DNA of 64,000 nt from CAYOUV01 sp963790075 (GTDB lineage: Bacteria; Chloroflexota; Anaerolineae; Anaerolineales; Villigracilaceae): NCBI GenBank assembly GCA_963790075.1, contig CAWBNG010000003.1, positions 248,001 to 312,000 of the forward strand, written 5' to 3'. The notes below the pieces were generated by a model, which saw only the letters and a list, made by a program, of their open reading frames with translations, made no database searches and was not told where the DNA came from. The position numbers and the translations under genes are program-made. Positions 52,303 through 60,781 of this stretch are shown piece by piece (positions within the stretch are counted from its first letter, which is position 1; the number at the start of each line of letters is the position of its first letter).

Positions 52303-53451
52303 TCAATCTTCAATAAATGCACGCGGGACACGGGTGTTGATGTTGGTCAGGATTTCATAGGGAATAGTACCAGCCCATTCAGCCAGATTCTCGACGCGGA
52401 TCTGTTCTCCGCTTTCAGACGCGCCGATCAGGATCACCTCATCGCCATTGAAGGCTGAATCCTGCTCGATGTTGACCATCACCTGGTCCATGCAAATACG
52501 TCCGACTTGAGGATATTTTTTTCCGTGGATGATGACCTGCGCCTGGTTGGACATGCGTCGAAAGTAACCATCCCCGTATCCGACAGGGACCGTGACGATC
52601 CGCACTGGATGGTCGGACTGCCAGATGGATCCATAACTGACCGGATGACCCGCCTGGGTCACTTTGAAATAAACCACACGCGATTTCCAGGCCAAGGCTG
52701 GTTGGACTGTAATCGTGCGTTGGGCTTCCTTAGAAGGGTATACGCCATAAAACAGGATGCCCGGCCTGACCATATCAAAATACGATTCGGGTAACTGTAA
52801 GATCGCCCCCGAATTAGCCATGTGACGGATCGGCATTGGCAGGCTGTGTTTTTCGTAAAAACTCAGCACCTCGTTGAAACGCTCCAGCTGCAAGCGGGCA
52901 GGGTTCAGGTCAGCCTCATCTGAGTTGGCGAAGTGCGAAAAGATGCCCTCGACTGAAATGTGCCGACAATTCAGAGCTGCTTCCTGCAAGGTATGAGCAT
53001 TGTAATAATGCACACCGATGCGCTCCATACCGGTATCAATTTTAAGATGGACTCTGGCTTTTTTACCCAATGCTCCGGCGGCTTCGTCGATTTGCTGCAA
53101 ACGCTCGACCGAGGGAGCCGTCAGGGTCAGGTCGTGCGTGATGTAACCGGGTATCTGGTTGCCCCAGATACCACCCAGAACCAAAATCGGTGTTTGAACA
53201 CCCTGCTCGCGCAGCAGGATGCCCTCTTCCAGCACGGCCACCCCGATGTAATCGACCTGCCGGTCGAGATATTTCGCGACCTCCACCAACCCGTGGCCGT
53301 AGGCATTGGCTTTGAGGATGATCATCACCCTGGCAGGCGATACTTTTTGGCGGATCGCCTGCAAATTACGACTTAATTGCGCCAGATTGACTTCCACGTA
53401 AGTCGAACGCAGGCCATTATCGGTCGCGATCGTCGGTTGGTTGATGTTCAT
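52303..53451 (-). CDS. alr: Alanine racemase
   Basis: The 382-residue PLP enzyme interconverts L- and D-alanine for peptidoglycan. It shows the PLP Lys loop VMIILKANAYGHG, HLKIDTGMERIGVH, HMANSGAILQLPES, VRPGILFYGVYP and the catalytic Tyr in HPVSYGSIW, with GRICMDQVMVN near the C-terminus. It is divergent from degV; the region between them (53452-53613) holds TATAAT at 53575-53580, probably for degV. Confidence 0.95.
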   Translation of the reverse strand: MNINQPTIATDNGLRSTYVEVNLAQLSRNLQAIRQKVSPARVMIILKANAYGHGLVEVAKYLDRQVDYIGVAVLEEGILLREQGVQTPILVLGGIWGNQIPGYITHDLTLTAPSVERLQQIDEAAGALGKKARVHLKIDTGMERIGVHYYNAHTLQEAALNCRHISVEGIFSHFANSDEADLNPARLQLERFNEVLSFYEKHSLPMPIRHMANSGAILQLPESYFDMVRPGILFYGVYPSKEAQRTITVQPALAWKSRVVYFKVTQAGHPVSYGSIWQSDHPVRIVTVPVGYGDGYFRRMSNQAQVIIHGKKYPQVGRICMDQVMVNIEQDSAFNGDEVILIGASESGEQIRVENLAEWAGTIPYEILTNINTRVPRAFIED

Positions 53452-53613
53452 GCAGCTATTTTACACCCATGACTTGGAACTACCTTCCAATCTCGTTTCA
53501 TTCTCCGGATGTGAGCAGAAACCATACTTCACAAATGGTACGACTTTTGTCATGAAAATCCTCAATTTCACAAGTATAATCGCCTCATCTACAAAATCGA
53601 AAGAGAGATTTCC

Positions 53614-54477
53614 ATGAAAATTGTAACCGACTGTGCAGCCGACCTGGAGAACGAAGAACGCAAAGCTCTGGGTATCGTCCAGGCTCCCCTGTATATTCAA
53701 TTTCCTGAGGGGGAAGTCAACTCTGCCGACATTACACCAGATGAGTTCTATGACCGGTTGGAGGCGATGCGGCCGAACATCCCCACCACAGCCCAGCCTT
53801 CCACCCGCGTTTTTGCTGATATTTACAACAAATTGGCCGAGACCAGTAAAGACATCCTATCCATTCACATTTCGTCCGGCCTGAGTGGAACGATCAACTC
53901 AGCCCGTTTGGGCGCTGAACACGTCAAGAAGTCGGCGGTCAACGTTCTTGATACGCTGACACTATCGGGTGGTCAACGCTTCCAGGTGCTGGCCGCAGCA
54001 TGGGCTTCCAAAGCTGGGTGGAACTTCGAGGCGATCAAGGAACGCCTGGACGCAATCCGCGCCAAGACGGAAGTGATCTACACTCTGGATACGCTTGAAT
54101 ACTTAGCACGCGGAGGTCGTATTGGGCGCGTCCAGGCGTTGATGGGTTCCGTGCTCAAAATCAAACCGATCATCCGCGTCGATCACGCTGACGGCAAATA
54201 CAGCACTGTTGGCAAGGGACGCACTATCCCGCAGGCGATCAACAATATCGGCGATCATCTCCTTGAGATGTATGGCTCGATCCCATTGTGGGTCACAGTG
54301 CTGCACGGTCGATTTGCCACAGGCGCTGAATCGTTGACCGAAGCCCTCCAAGAACGATTGAACATCCAAAAACTCGAGGTGCTGCGCATTTCCCCTGTGC
54401 TGGGCGTGCACACCGGACCCGGCATCGTCGGTGCGGCAGTTTTGCCTTATGAACTGGTCAAGGATTTAATCGGATAG
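53614..54477 (+). CDS. DegV family fatty-acid-binding protein (FakB-like)
   Basis: The 287-residue protein has the DegV fold: MKIVTDCAADLENEERKALG, then ITPDEFYDRLEAMRPNIPTTAQPS with the first ligand-binding loop, SIHISSGLSGTINSARLG with the second, and TLEYLARGGRIGRVQALMGSVL. Such proteins carry fatty acids for phosphorylation by FakA; no fakA is in view. AGAGAGA lies upstream of ATG 53614, and a very regular terminator follows. Confidence 0.93.
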   Translation: MKIVTDCAADLENEERKALGIVQAPLYIQFPEGEVNSADITPDEFYDRLEAMRPNIPTTAQPSTRVFADIYNKLAETSKDILSIHISSGLSGTINSARLGAEHVKKSAVNVLDTLTLSGGQRFQVLAAAWASKAGWNFEAIKERLDAIRAKTEVIYTLDTLEYLARGGRIGRVQALMGSVLKIKPIIRVDHADGKYSTVGKGRTIPQAINNIGDHLLEMYGSIPLWVTVLHGRFATGAESLTEALQERLNIQKLEVLRISPVLGVHTGPGIVGAAVLPYELVKDLIG

Positions 54478-54489
54478 TCTGCAAGCTGG

Positions 54490-54523
54490 AATTAATAACG
54501 TGCCCGTGGGCACGTTATTAATT
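54490..54523 (+). terminator. Perfect palindromic terminator of degV
   Basis: Two 16-bp arms, 54490-54505 and 54508-54523, are exact inverted copies separated by GT, the outer part being A/T-rich (AATTAATAA). It lies 12 nt after the degV stop and can act in both directions. Confidence 0.8.
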
Positions 54524-54550
54524 GATTAGATAGATGATCGTCTCACAAAA

Positions 54551-54910
54551 CTATTCTTTTGGCGCTATATCCCCGCTGGACGTGTCTTCACTACCAGCGC
54601 CAAGCAACCTGGCAGCTCCAAGTACGCCTCCTAAAAATGGTACGATGGATGGTAAAGGGGTTGGTATAGCCGTCAGCACACCCACCAGCACGCCCTTGCC
54701 GATTGCTGTGCCCCAGTTGTCATGAAACGAATATTTTTGGATCAAAACGCTGGGAATCGTCAGGGCAACCGCAACCGGGATCGAAATCGCCCAGCCGATC
54801 TCAAAGGTCCCGACTTCCACCGGGAAGAGCATCAAGTCGACGGCAAACATCCCAAATCCAACCAAAGGGTGCAGGCCAAAATACTGTGGGAACTTTTTCA
54901 ACAAATCCAT
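54551..54910 (-). CDS. Small membrane protein, unknown function
   Basis: The 119-residue protein has three likely membrane segments (about 13-30, 35-58 and 68-100: VGFGMFAVDLMLFPV, IGWAISIPVAVALTIPSVL, GKGVLVGVLTAIPTPLPSIV) and a short polar tail. Hydrophobicity and length suggest a real gene; no family is recognised. The gene is isolated between degV (convergent) and the nucleoside kinase gene. Confidence 0.55.
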   Translation of the reverse strand: MDLLKKFPQYFGLHPLVGFGMFAVDLMLFPVEVGTFEIGWAISIPVAVALTIPSVLIQKYSFHDNWGTAIGKGVLVGVLTAIPTPLPSIVPFLGGVLGAARLLGAGSEDTSSGDIAPKE

Positions 54911-55031
54911 AGAAACCTTCGTAGCAGGTATGCCTGGAAATCGTTTCCATTCATTGGTCTGAAACGGACCATCTATTCCCTGCCTGTTTGCTTAATCGGG
55001 CATAATCAAATTCGACAATGATGTATTCACG

Positions 55032-55673
55032 CTAGCCCCGCAAATCCATAACCTCTTTACCGGCTAATTTATCCTGGATGCGTTGGGTAACCGTATCGAG
55101 ATGCTGCGGCTGGTGAACAAAATCCAGATTATCCGTACGGATGGTCAATACCGGGCATAAGTCGAACGCCCCCAGCCACTCATCGTAGAATGTATCGAGT
55201 AGTGAGAGATACTCTTTCGATATGCCTGTCTCCATATTGCGGGCACGTTGATGTATACGCTCCATCAGCACATCCACCGGGGCTTTCAAATAGATTAACA
55301 AGCCCGGGCGCGGCAGGCTCATTACGACCAGGTCAAACAGGCGGCGATAAGCCAGATAATCGCGTTCGGAGATATTGCCCATATGGTGCAAAGCCCGCGC
55401 AAAGATATACGCGTCTTCATAGATGCTGCGATCCAGAATAGCGGAACGCTGATCCCGTGCAGCTTCTAGATACTGCTCCGCGCGATGTCCCAGGAAGAAC
55501 ACCTGCAAATGGAACGACCAGACACGCATGTCATCGTAAAAATCAGACAGATAGGGATTGTCGGCCACTGATTCGTAACCGGTCCACCAGCCAAGCCGAC
55601 CGCCGATCCGCTCGGTTAACGAAGTCTTTCCGACACCAATGTTGCCGGCCACCACTACCAGGTGCTTGGTCAT
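55032..55673 (-). CDS. Deoxynucleoside kinase (dGK/dAK family)
   Basis: ATG 55673 begins MTKHLVVVAGNIGVGKTSLTERI, so a longer reading upstream is rejected; ACGAGA lies just before it. The 213-residue enzyme has the P-loop GNIGVGKTS, WWTGYESVADNPYLSDFYDD, the DRS motif LDRSIYEDAYIFA, and the lid LMERIHQRARNMETG. It phosphorylates deoxynucleosides for salvage; deoxyguanosine/deoxyadenosine are the usual substrates, but specificity is uncertain. Confidence 0.88.
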   Translation of the reverse strand: MTKHLVVVAGNIGVGKTSLTERIGGRLGWWTGYESVADNPYLSDFYDDMRVWSFHLQVFFLGHRAEQYLEAARDQRSAILDRSIYEDAYIFARALHHMGNISERDYLAYRRLFDLVVMSLPRPGLLIYLKAPVDVLMERIHQRARNMETGISKEYLSLLDTFYDEWLGAFDLCPVLTIRTDNLDFVHQPQHLDTVTQRIQDKLAGKEVMDLRG

Positions 55674-55751
55674 ATCTCGTTCCTTTTCGCGAAAGTTCGA
55701 ACTGCGATTATTGTACATCCAAATAGGACCCGGATGAGATTGAGATAACGG

Positions 55752-55757
55752 TATAAT
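55752..55757 (+). promoter_or_regulatory. -10 box of the LysE gene, placed for a leaderless mRNA
   Basis: TATAAT ends 6 nt before ATG 55764, so transcription should begin at or next to the start codon. No ribosome site is present. The -35 is weak. Confidence 0.5.
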
Positions 55758-55763
55758 CCGCGC

Positions 55764-56375
55764 ATGTTTGCCTACCTGCTGCAAGGTCTCACCCTCGGAC
55801 TGGCCGCTGGAACTCAGCCGGGTCCATTCCAAACCTACATCATCAGCCAATCCCTGCGCCAGGGCTGGAAAAAGACCTTGATTGCCGCCCTCGCACCGCT
55901 GGTTAGTGATGGGCCGATCGTAACCCTGGTATTGCTGGTATTAAGCCAGATCCCAAATTGGTTCCAGCGTTTACTCCAGATTGCCGGTGGACTCTTCGTC
56001 CTGTACCTGGCTTGGGGTGCCTACAAAGCCTGGCGAGATTTTGCCCCTGAACGAATAACCGATGAGGCCCCAAGTCGTCAGAGCCTGCTGCATGCCGGAC
56101 TGATGAACGCCCTCAGTCCCGGCCCATATCTCTTCTGGAGCTTCGTCAACGGTCCGATCGTGATCCAGGCCTGGCGGGAGTCTCCGGCCAATGCCCTGAA
56201 CTTCCTGTTCGGGTTTTACGGCGGGATGATCACACTCAACGCCGCCATTATCCTGCTGTTCGGTCTGGCGGCGCGTTTCGGGAACCGGGTCCGCCGGGGC
56301 CTGCTCGGCGCCTCCGCCCTGGCCCTGGCCGGTTTCGGAATCTTTCAGTTGTGGCAGGGGGTTTTCTTAAAATAA
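55764..56375 (+). CDS. LysE-family exporter
   Basis: The 203-residue protein has six predicted helices and the LysE/RhtB pattern: LTLGLAAGTQPGPFQTYII near the N-terminus, LGPLVSDGPIVTL-like APLVSDGPIVTLVLLVLS, and LMNALSPGPYLFWSFVNG. Members export amino acids or related metabolites; the substrate is unknown. A TATAAT only 6 nt before the ATG suggests a leaderless transcript. A long inverted repeat follows the stop. Confidence 0.88.
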   Translation: MFAYLLQGLTLGLAAGTQPGPFQTYIISQSLRQGWKKTLIAALAPLVSDGPIVTLVLLVLSQIPNWFQRLLQIAGGLFVLYLAWGAYKAWRDFAPERITDEAPSRQSLLHAGLMNALSPGPYLFWSFVNGPIVIQAWRESPANALNFLFGFYGGMITLNAAIILLFGLAARFGNRVRRGLLGASALALAGFGIFQLWQGVFLK

Positions 56376-56411
56376 CCAGTTGGGGCGCAGAGTGTTGCGC
56401 CCCAACTGGTT
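56374..56411. terminator. Bidirectional terminator between lysE and the ABC permease
   Basis: Two exact 16-bp inverted arms, 56374-56389 and 56396-56411, separated by 6 nt, lie between the two convergent stops. On the minus strand the stem is followed by ATTTTAAG. Confidence 0.8.
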
Positions 56412-57210
56412 AGACCGTCTCCAACGTCCCGCGACGCTTGGCCTGGACTTCCACCCAGGAAAACAGGGCGTATCCCAAAAGACCGTACAGCAAACCAATC
56501 CCTAATTCACCCAGCAGTAACGGGGTAACCTGTTGCAAACTGGCTCCAGCGATCAGCAAACGGGCCGAGGCAATTCCGCGCGTCAGCGGCAGAACATTAG
56601 AAATCGCGCGCATGACAGCCGGTAGGGTACTGATGTCGACATTGGCACCGGAGAAGATCAAGAGGGCAAAATAGACGAAATTATTGACGAACATCACATT
56701 GACCGTAACCAGGCTCAGGCAGCCCATCAACAAACCCAACCCGCAGGTACTGATCGTGGTAATCAGGATGGTCAAGCCCAGAGCGGGTAGATTGGTATGC
56801 GAAAGGTTCAAGCCAAGCAACACCACCCCCCAGGTGAAGGCAATCACCACGCCCAGCATCCCGTCGATCACATGCATGAAAGCGCGCCCGAAGAACATCA
56901 TCAGGCGGTTGGCCGGCGTACCGAATAAATAAACCAGCGTCCCAGCCCAACGATCACCGCCGATACTCATCGTTACCCCGTAAATCCCGCTGACAGCCGC
57001 GATCTGCAGCGCATTTCCGATCACGTAAAATTGCGCGTTGCCTTTGCCTGTGGCGTACGTTCCCAGAAAGGTAAAGAACAACATCTGCGCCAAAGGCATG
57101 ATGATCTTGGAAGCCAGGTAACTGATCGGTCGCAGCCAGGCAAACAAAGCGATGTAAGAAAGTAAAGTGCCCTGCCAGAAAAGGCGAAGATTATTGATGA
57201 TTGTGCGCAT
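56410..57210 (-). CDS. ABC-2 type permease, second subunit of a Drr-like exporter
   Basis: ATG 57210 (MRTIINNLRLFWQG) has GGAG upstream, close to the stop of the preceding permease gene. The 266-residue protein has six helices with the ABC-2 pattern (SIGGDRWAGTLVYLFGTPANRLMMFFGRAFMHVIDG). The loop GDRWAGTLVYLF is the EGTLE-like region of DrrB-type permeases. It is the third gene of a three-gene operon, forming a probable heterodimeric channel with the 57215 product. Confidence 0.85.
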   Translation of the reverse strand: MRTIINNLRLFWQGTLLSYIALFAWLRPISYLASKIIMPLAQMLFFTFLGTYATGKGNAQFYVIGNALQIAAVSGIYGVTMSIGGDRWAGTLVYLFGTPANRLMMFFGRAFMHVIDGMLGVVIAFTWGVVLLGLNLSHTNLPALGLTILITTISTCGLGLLMGCLSLVTVNVMFVNNFVYFALLIFSGANVDISTLPAVMRAISNVLPLTRGIASARLLIAGASLQQVTPLLLGELGIGLLYGLLGYALFSWVEVQAKRRGTLETV

Positions 57211-57214
57211 GGGA

Positions 57215-58012
57215 TTACTCCACGTCCAGGGTCGCATCTACCCGCGCCTTGTATAACATCAACTTGAAAAGCCGGCTGGCAATGAACAAGTCGATCAGGC
57301 TAAAGAGCAGCATCATGCCCCAGGCGAAGAGTGTCTGGTTGATGGGCATGCCACCGGTCGAAGTGCCATGCAGCGCAACTGCCGCCCAGTAGGGCGGGAG
57401 CAGGTAGCTGATCGGGGTCGTCCAACCGGGCAACAAGGCCACCGGGAACAGAAACCCGCCCAGGATATACACCGGGAATTCCATGGCATTCTGCCATTGC
57501 TGAACTTCGCGATACATCACGAAGACCGGCGCAATCGTAATTCCAAAGCTAATGAAGGCGAAGACGCTCAACAACAACGAGACGATGAAAAGCAGCGGCT
57601 GCGCAATGCTTAAGGAATAGCCAAAGAACAAAGCAGCCAGGATATACGCCACCACCATCGAGAGCAATGACTGGACCACATTGGCCAGGTTCTTGCCAAA
57701 GACGATCACTTCAAACGGGGTCGGCACCGCAACCAGACTCTCGAGTGTGCCTTGCCAGCGCTCGTTGTTGATGCTGTTGCCGGAGATAAACAGCAAACTG
57801 CTCCACAGTCCCGTCAGGCCGGAGCCAACCACCACGAAGATCGCATAATTCGCGCCCTTATCCTTCAGCATCCACAGGCCCAGCAAGGCGATCATGATCG
57901 GCTGGAACAAAATCGTAAAGATGATGAATCCATCCGTGATCTGGAAGCGCAGGGTCATCTCGGCCACCGTCAGCATGGTGCGCCAGTATGTGACCAGGTT
58001 CTTGAAACTCAT
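57215..58012 (-). CDS. ABC-2 type permease, first subunit of a Drr-like exporter
   Basis: The 265-residue membrane protein has six helices and the ABC-2 motif NNERWQGTLESLVAVPTPFEVIVFGKNLANV. Its ATG overlaps the stop of the ATPase gene (4 bp), so the two are translationally coupled, and it is followed within 5 nt by a second permease gene. The pair plus ATPase resembles daunorubicin/antibiotic exporters (DrrAB), but the substrate is unknown. Confidence 0.86.
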   Translation of the reverse strand: MSFKNLVTYWRTMLTVAEMTLRFQITDGFIIFTILFQPIMIALLGLWMLKDKGANYAIFVVVGSGLTGLWSSLLFISGNSINNERWQGTLESLVAVPTPFEVIVFGKNLANVVQSLLSMVVAYILAALFFGYSLSIAQPLLFIVSLLLSVFAFISFGITIAPVFVMYREVQQWQNAMEFPVYILGGFLFPVALLPGWTTPISYLLPPYWAAVALHGTSTGGMPINQTLFAWGMMLLFSLIDLFIASRLFKLMLYKARVDATLDVE

Positions 58013-58980
58013 ACCCGCCCTCCAACCAGGCGCACGTAAGCGTCTTCCAGGGTTGGCTCACGGACGACCACCCGTCCCACGCGCGAGTCGCTCAATTTTG
58101 CCATGATATCCGGCACCGCCTCCGCACCGCGCGGTGTCTGGATCAGCAGCATCTGGCGCTGGTCGTGTTCCTGGACGGAAAGCGCATCAACAAAGCTCAG
58201 GGCGCGAAGTTTTTCGACGATTTCGTGCGGCACCCCGAAGGTCTCCACCTCGACTACCGATAAATCCGAGACGTGTTTCTTCAGGCCGGTGGGTGAATCC
58301 AGGGCGACGATGCGACCCTGGTTGATGACCGCGATGCGCTGGCAGAGCGCATCCGCTTCGAACATGTAATGCGTGGTCAGCAGGATGGTTTTATTTTGAG
58401 ATTGCAAATCGCGGATCATCTGCCGGAACTCGCGCGCGCCGACCGGATCGAGTCCGATGGTCGGCTCGTCCAGGAACAGGATTTCCGGATCGTGCAGCAG
58501 CGTGCGGGCTACATGCAGACGCTGTTTCATGCCGCGCGAGTAACCTTCCACGCGTTCGTTGCCGCGGTCCTTCAGCCCGACCAGCTCCAGCAGATAGGGA
58601 ATGCGTGCCCTGGAAACCTCAGGCTCAACGTGATACAGGCTGGCAAAATAACGCAGGTTATCGATCCCGGAAAGGCGCCAGTACAGTCCGCGCTCACCCC
58701 CAAAAATGAACCCGATGCGCTTGCGAACTTCGTTGTCCTGTTTGACCACGTCGAAACCCGCCACACTCGCCGTTCCGCCAGTCGGGATTAAAAGCGTGGT
58801 CAGCATCTTAACCGTCGTGGTTTTCCCGGCACCGTTGGGACCCAGCAGGCCAAACAATTCTCCCCGACCGATCTCGAAGGAGATATCTTCGACCGCCACG
58901 ACTTCCTTGATCGAGCGCCGGATGACACCAATTTTGGCGCGATAGATACGTTTGAGATGATGGACTTCGATTGCATTCAT
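58009..58980 (-). CDS. ABC transporter ATP-binding protein (DrrA-like)
   Basis: The start ATG 58980 (MNAIEVHHLKRIYRAK) is preferred over in-frame starts 12-21 nt earlier, which would lie almost at the promoter. The 323-residue ATPase has Walker A LLGPNGAGKTTTVKML, signature VEGYSRGMKQRLHVARTLL, Walker B PEILFLDEPTIGLDP, switch LTTHY, and the DrrA-type C-terminal domain. It heads the three-gene exporter operon, and its promoter is overlapped by a 20-bp palindrome. Confidence 0.93.
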   Translation of the reverse strand: MNAIEVHHLKRIYRAKIGVIRRSIKEVVAVEDISFEIGRGELFGLLGPNGAGKTTTVKMLTTLLIPTGGTASVAGFDVVKQDNEVRKRIGFIFGGERGLYWRLSGIDNLRYFASLYHVEPEVSRARIPYLLELVGLKDRGNERVEGYSRGMKQRLHVARTLLHDPEILFLDEPTIGLDPVGAREFRQMIRDLQSQNKTILLTTHYMFEADALCQRIAVINQGRIVALDSPTGLKKHVSDLSVVEVETFGVPHEIVEKLRALSFVDALSVQEHDQRQMLLIQTPRGAEAVPDIMAKLSDSRVGRVVVREPTLEDAYVRLVGGRV

Positions 58981-59005
58981 GATAATCATTCTCTTTTTCA
59001 ATTAA

Positions 59006-59034
59006 ATTATAGAACAATTGTACTATAAAACTAA
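59006..59034 (-). promoter_or_regulatory. Promoter with an overlapping palindromic operator, ABC exporter operon
   Basis: On the minus strand the -10 is TATAAT (59011-59006); the -35 region near 59029-59034 (TTAGTT-like) is weak. The sequence 59008-59027 is a 20-bp palindrome, TATAG-n-ACAATTGT-n-CTATA, perfect except for the two symmetric n positions, and covers the -10 and most of the spacer. That is a typical repressor site (TetR/MarR/GntR class); no regulator gene is adjacent. Confidence 0.6.
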
Positions 59035-59295
59035 AGCTTCAATCAAGTCCTTTGATTGGACCGGAACCGGGTAAATCTTAGTCGGGTTGATTGGAGGGGT
59101 ATGATTGGCAGCGACCGGGCCAATTTTGCAAACAGACCCGGTTAAAGCATTCTTGAAAATCAGCCTGGATGTTGCAATCCAAGTCTGCGATAGGCATTCG
59201 AGTTGTCAAGGCGTCAAATTTTAACCGGTATCAGCGCGAAAGACAAGTTTGATCGTCCAAAAAGCGATAGTTTAGGAATACTGGCCATTAAAGAA
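59035..59295. other. Intergenic stretch without recognisable gene
   Basis: About 260 bp between the operator of the ABC operon and the terminator of the protease gene. No convincing frame, tRNA or repeat was seen; it begins with the upstream region of the exporter promoter. Confidence 0.5.
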
Positions 59296-59332
59296 CAGGA
59301 CAGCGGACGGGTCAAGCTCATCCACTGTCCTG
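59296..59332 (-). terminator. Terminator of the sedolisin gene
   Basis: CAGGACAGCGGA (59296-59307) pairs with TCCACTGTCCTG (59321-59332) with one G-T pair; on the minus strand TTCTTTAA follows. Confidence 0.75.
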
Positions 59333-59356
59333 CCTTAATTTATTTGGCGATGGAGA

Positions 59357-60514
59357 TTATGGCGTCGCGCCTACCCAACTCCCCAGGCCGGTACACAGGT
59401 CGAAACCTACCAGGCAAGGAGCGCCGTTATTTCCGGAGGTAATATCGCGGTAAGAAATGTAGCTGGCATACACGTAGGTCGAATTGACGACCACGCCAGC
59501 CACCGCAGAGCGGGCAGCCCACATCGGGGAACTGGCGCTGGTCCCACCAACAGTAAACCAACCCTTTTGTCCTTGGTAGCGGACACTGTCATAAACCGAA
59601 ACACCGGAAGCCGGATCAGCATCAAGAGAAACGTCCGGGGTGGCACGATTTCCACCGCAGTTGGCCTGGGGATAACCACTGAATCCAGCTTGAGCAGTTG
59701 GAGCGGATTCATATTGGCTGCAACCGCCGCCGCCGTTGCTCCAACCGGTCTCACTGACCAGGTTACCGCTGCCGTCGAAAGTCAGTGTTGTACCCCCAAC
59801 CGAAATCACGTTGGGGGACGCGGACGGGTATTCCGCCGGTAAACCAGCGTCTCCGGACGAGACAAAGAAGCTCACACCGCTGTGAACGAAATGCGAATCG
59901 TAACTGGGTTCGCCGGAAAATTCGCTGCCGCCCCAACTGTTGCTGACGTAGTCTGCATGCGCGGCAGCGTAATCTTCCGCCGCCAGCAGGTTGGCAAAAC
60001 TATTGCTGTTGGCTTCTACCAAAAGAATCTTGGCACCCGGAGCCATGGCGTGCGCCCATTCGATGTCCAGGGCAATTTCCAAGGCCCAGCCGCTGTTCGA
60101 GCGCGGATATTTCGAACCACCGGTCTGATTTACTTTCTTGAAGCAGCCGTTGGCGGTCGTACAGGCTGGCAGGCCAAATTGCTGGCTAAAAACGTTCAGA
60201 TCGCTTTCGGCATTCGGATCGTTATACGCATCTACAATAGCGATCGTCTTACCAGCGCCTGCGCTCAAGCTGGTCGAAAAACCATACGCAGCTTTGATCT
60301 GTGCCGGACTGAGGCCAGTCGGCGAGGAACTTGCCTGGGGTTTGACCCAGGCGTGACAGTGCGTGTCGCCCGGCGAGGCTGGTCCCGGGCAGACGGGACG
60401 ATAATCGCCAGAATTTCCAGGAGCGGACGGAGCAGCGAAAGCCACCCCGTTCAATGAAAAAGCCAGGATCACCGTCAGGGACATAAGGATCGTGCCGAAA
60501 CGCTTTCTGAACAT
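59357..60514 (-). CDS. Secreted sedolisin-family (S53) serine peptidase lacking a propeptide
   Basis: The 385-residue protein has a signal peptide ending near FAAPS (about residue 28) and goes almost directly into the catalytic domain. The Ser-Glu-Asp set is complete: Glu146 and Asp150 in ALEIALDIEWAHA, Asp222 in FVSSGDAG, Ser326 in GGTSASSPMWA. The calcium site is also seen: Asp357 (YRDITSGNNG) and GFDLCTGLGSW. Typical sedolisins have a pro-domain of about 180 residues; only about 40 linker residues are present here. It has its own consensus promoter and AAGGAGG site. Confidence 0.9.
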   Translation of the reverse strand: MFRKRFGTILMSLTVILAFSLNGVAFAAPSAPGNSGDYRPVCPGPASPGDTHCHAWVKPQASSSPTGLSPAQIKAAYGFSTSLSAGAGKTIAIVDAYNDPNAESDLNVFSQQFGLPACTTANGCFKKVNQTGGSKYPRSNSGWALEIALDIEWAHAMAPGAKILLVEANSNSFANLLAAEDYAAAHADYVSNSWGGSEFSGEPSYDSHFVHSGVSFFVSSGDAGLPAEYPSASPNVISVGGTTLTFDGSGNLVSETGWSNGGGGCSQYESAPTAQAGFSGYPQANCGGNRATPDVSLDADPASGVSVYDSVRYQGQKGWFTVGGTSASSPMWAARSAVAGVVVNSTYVYASYISYRDITSGNNGAPCLVGFDLCTGLGSWVGATP

Positions 60515-60540
60515 GATAGACCTCCTTTAGGATAGCTTGC

Positions 60541-60569
60541 TTTATAATCGCCCCAGACAATTATGACAA
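60541..60569 (-). promoter_or_regulatory. Sigma-A type promoter of the sedolisin gene
   Basis: Minus strand: TTGTCA (60569-60564), 17 bp, TATAAA (60546-60541). Transcription should start near 60534, 20 nt before the ATG. Confidence 0.75.
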
Positions 60570-60781
60570 TATTTATCTTAATAGTTTTTAATTTTGCTTT
60601 AATCTTATTTTCACCTAGAGATGAACTATTAACTCGCTCTTAACTGAAACCAACCCGCCGCCAGCGAACAGCGTAGGACATTCGTAGGATAGTCGTCAAA
60701 GGGATGAAAGTACGAAATCGAGTAAAATAAGCACCTTATCTACGCTGCTGACCTTCAGTCTCGTAGAAAGGAGAAAAAGGA

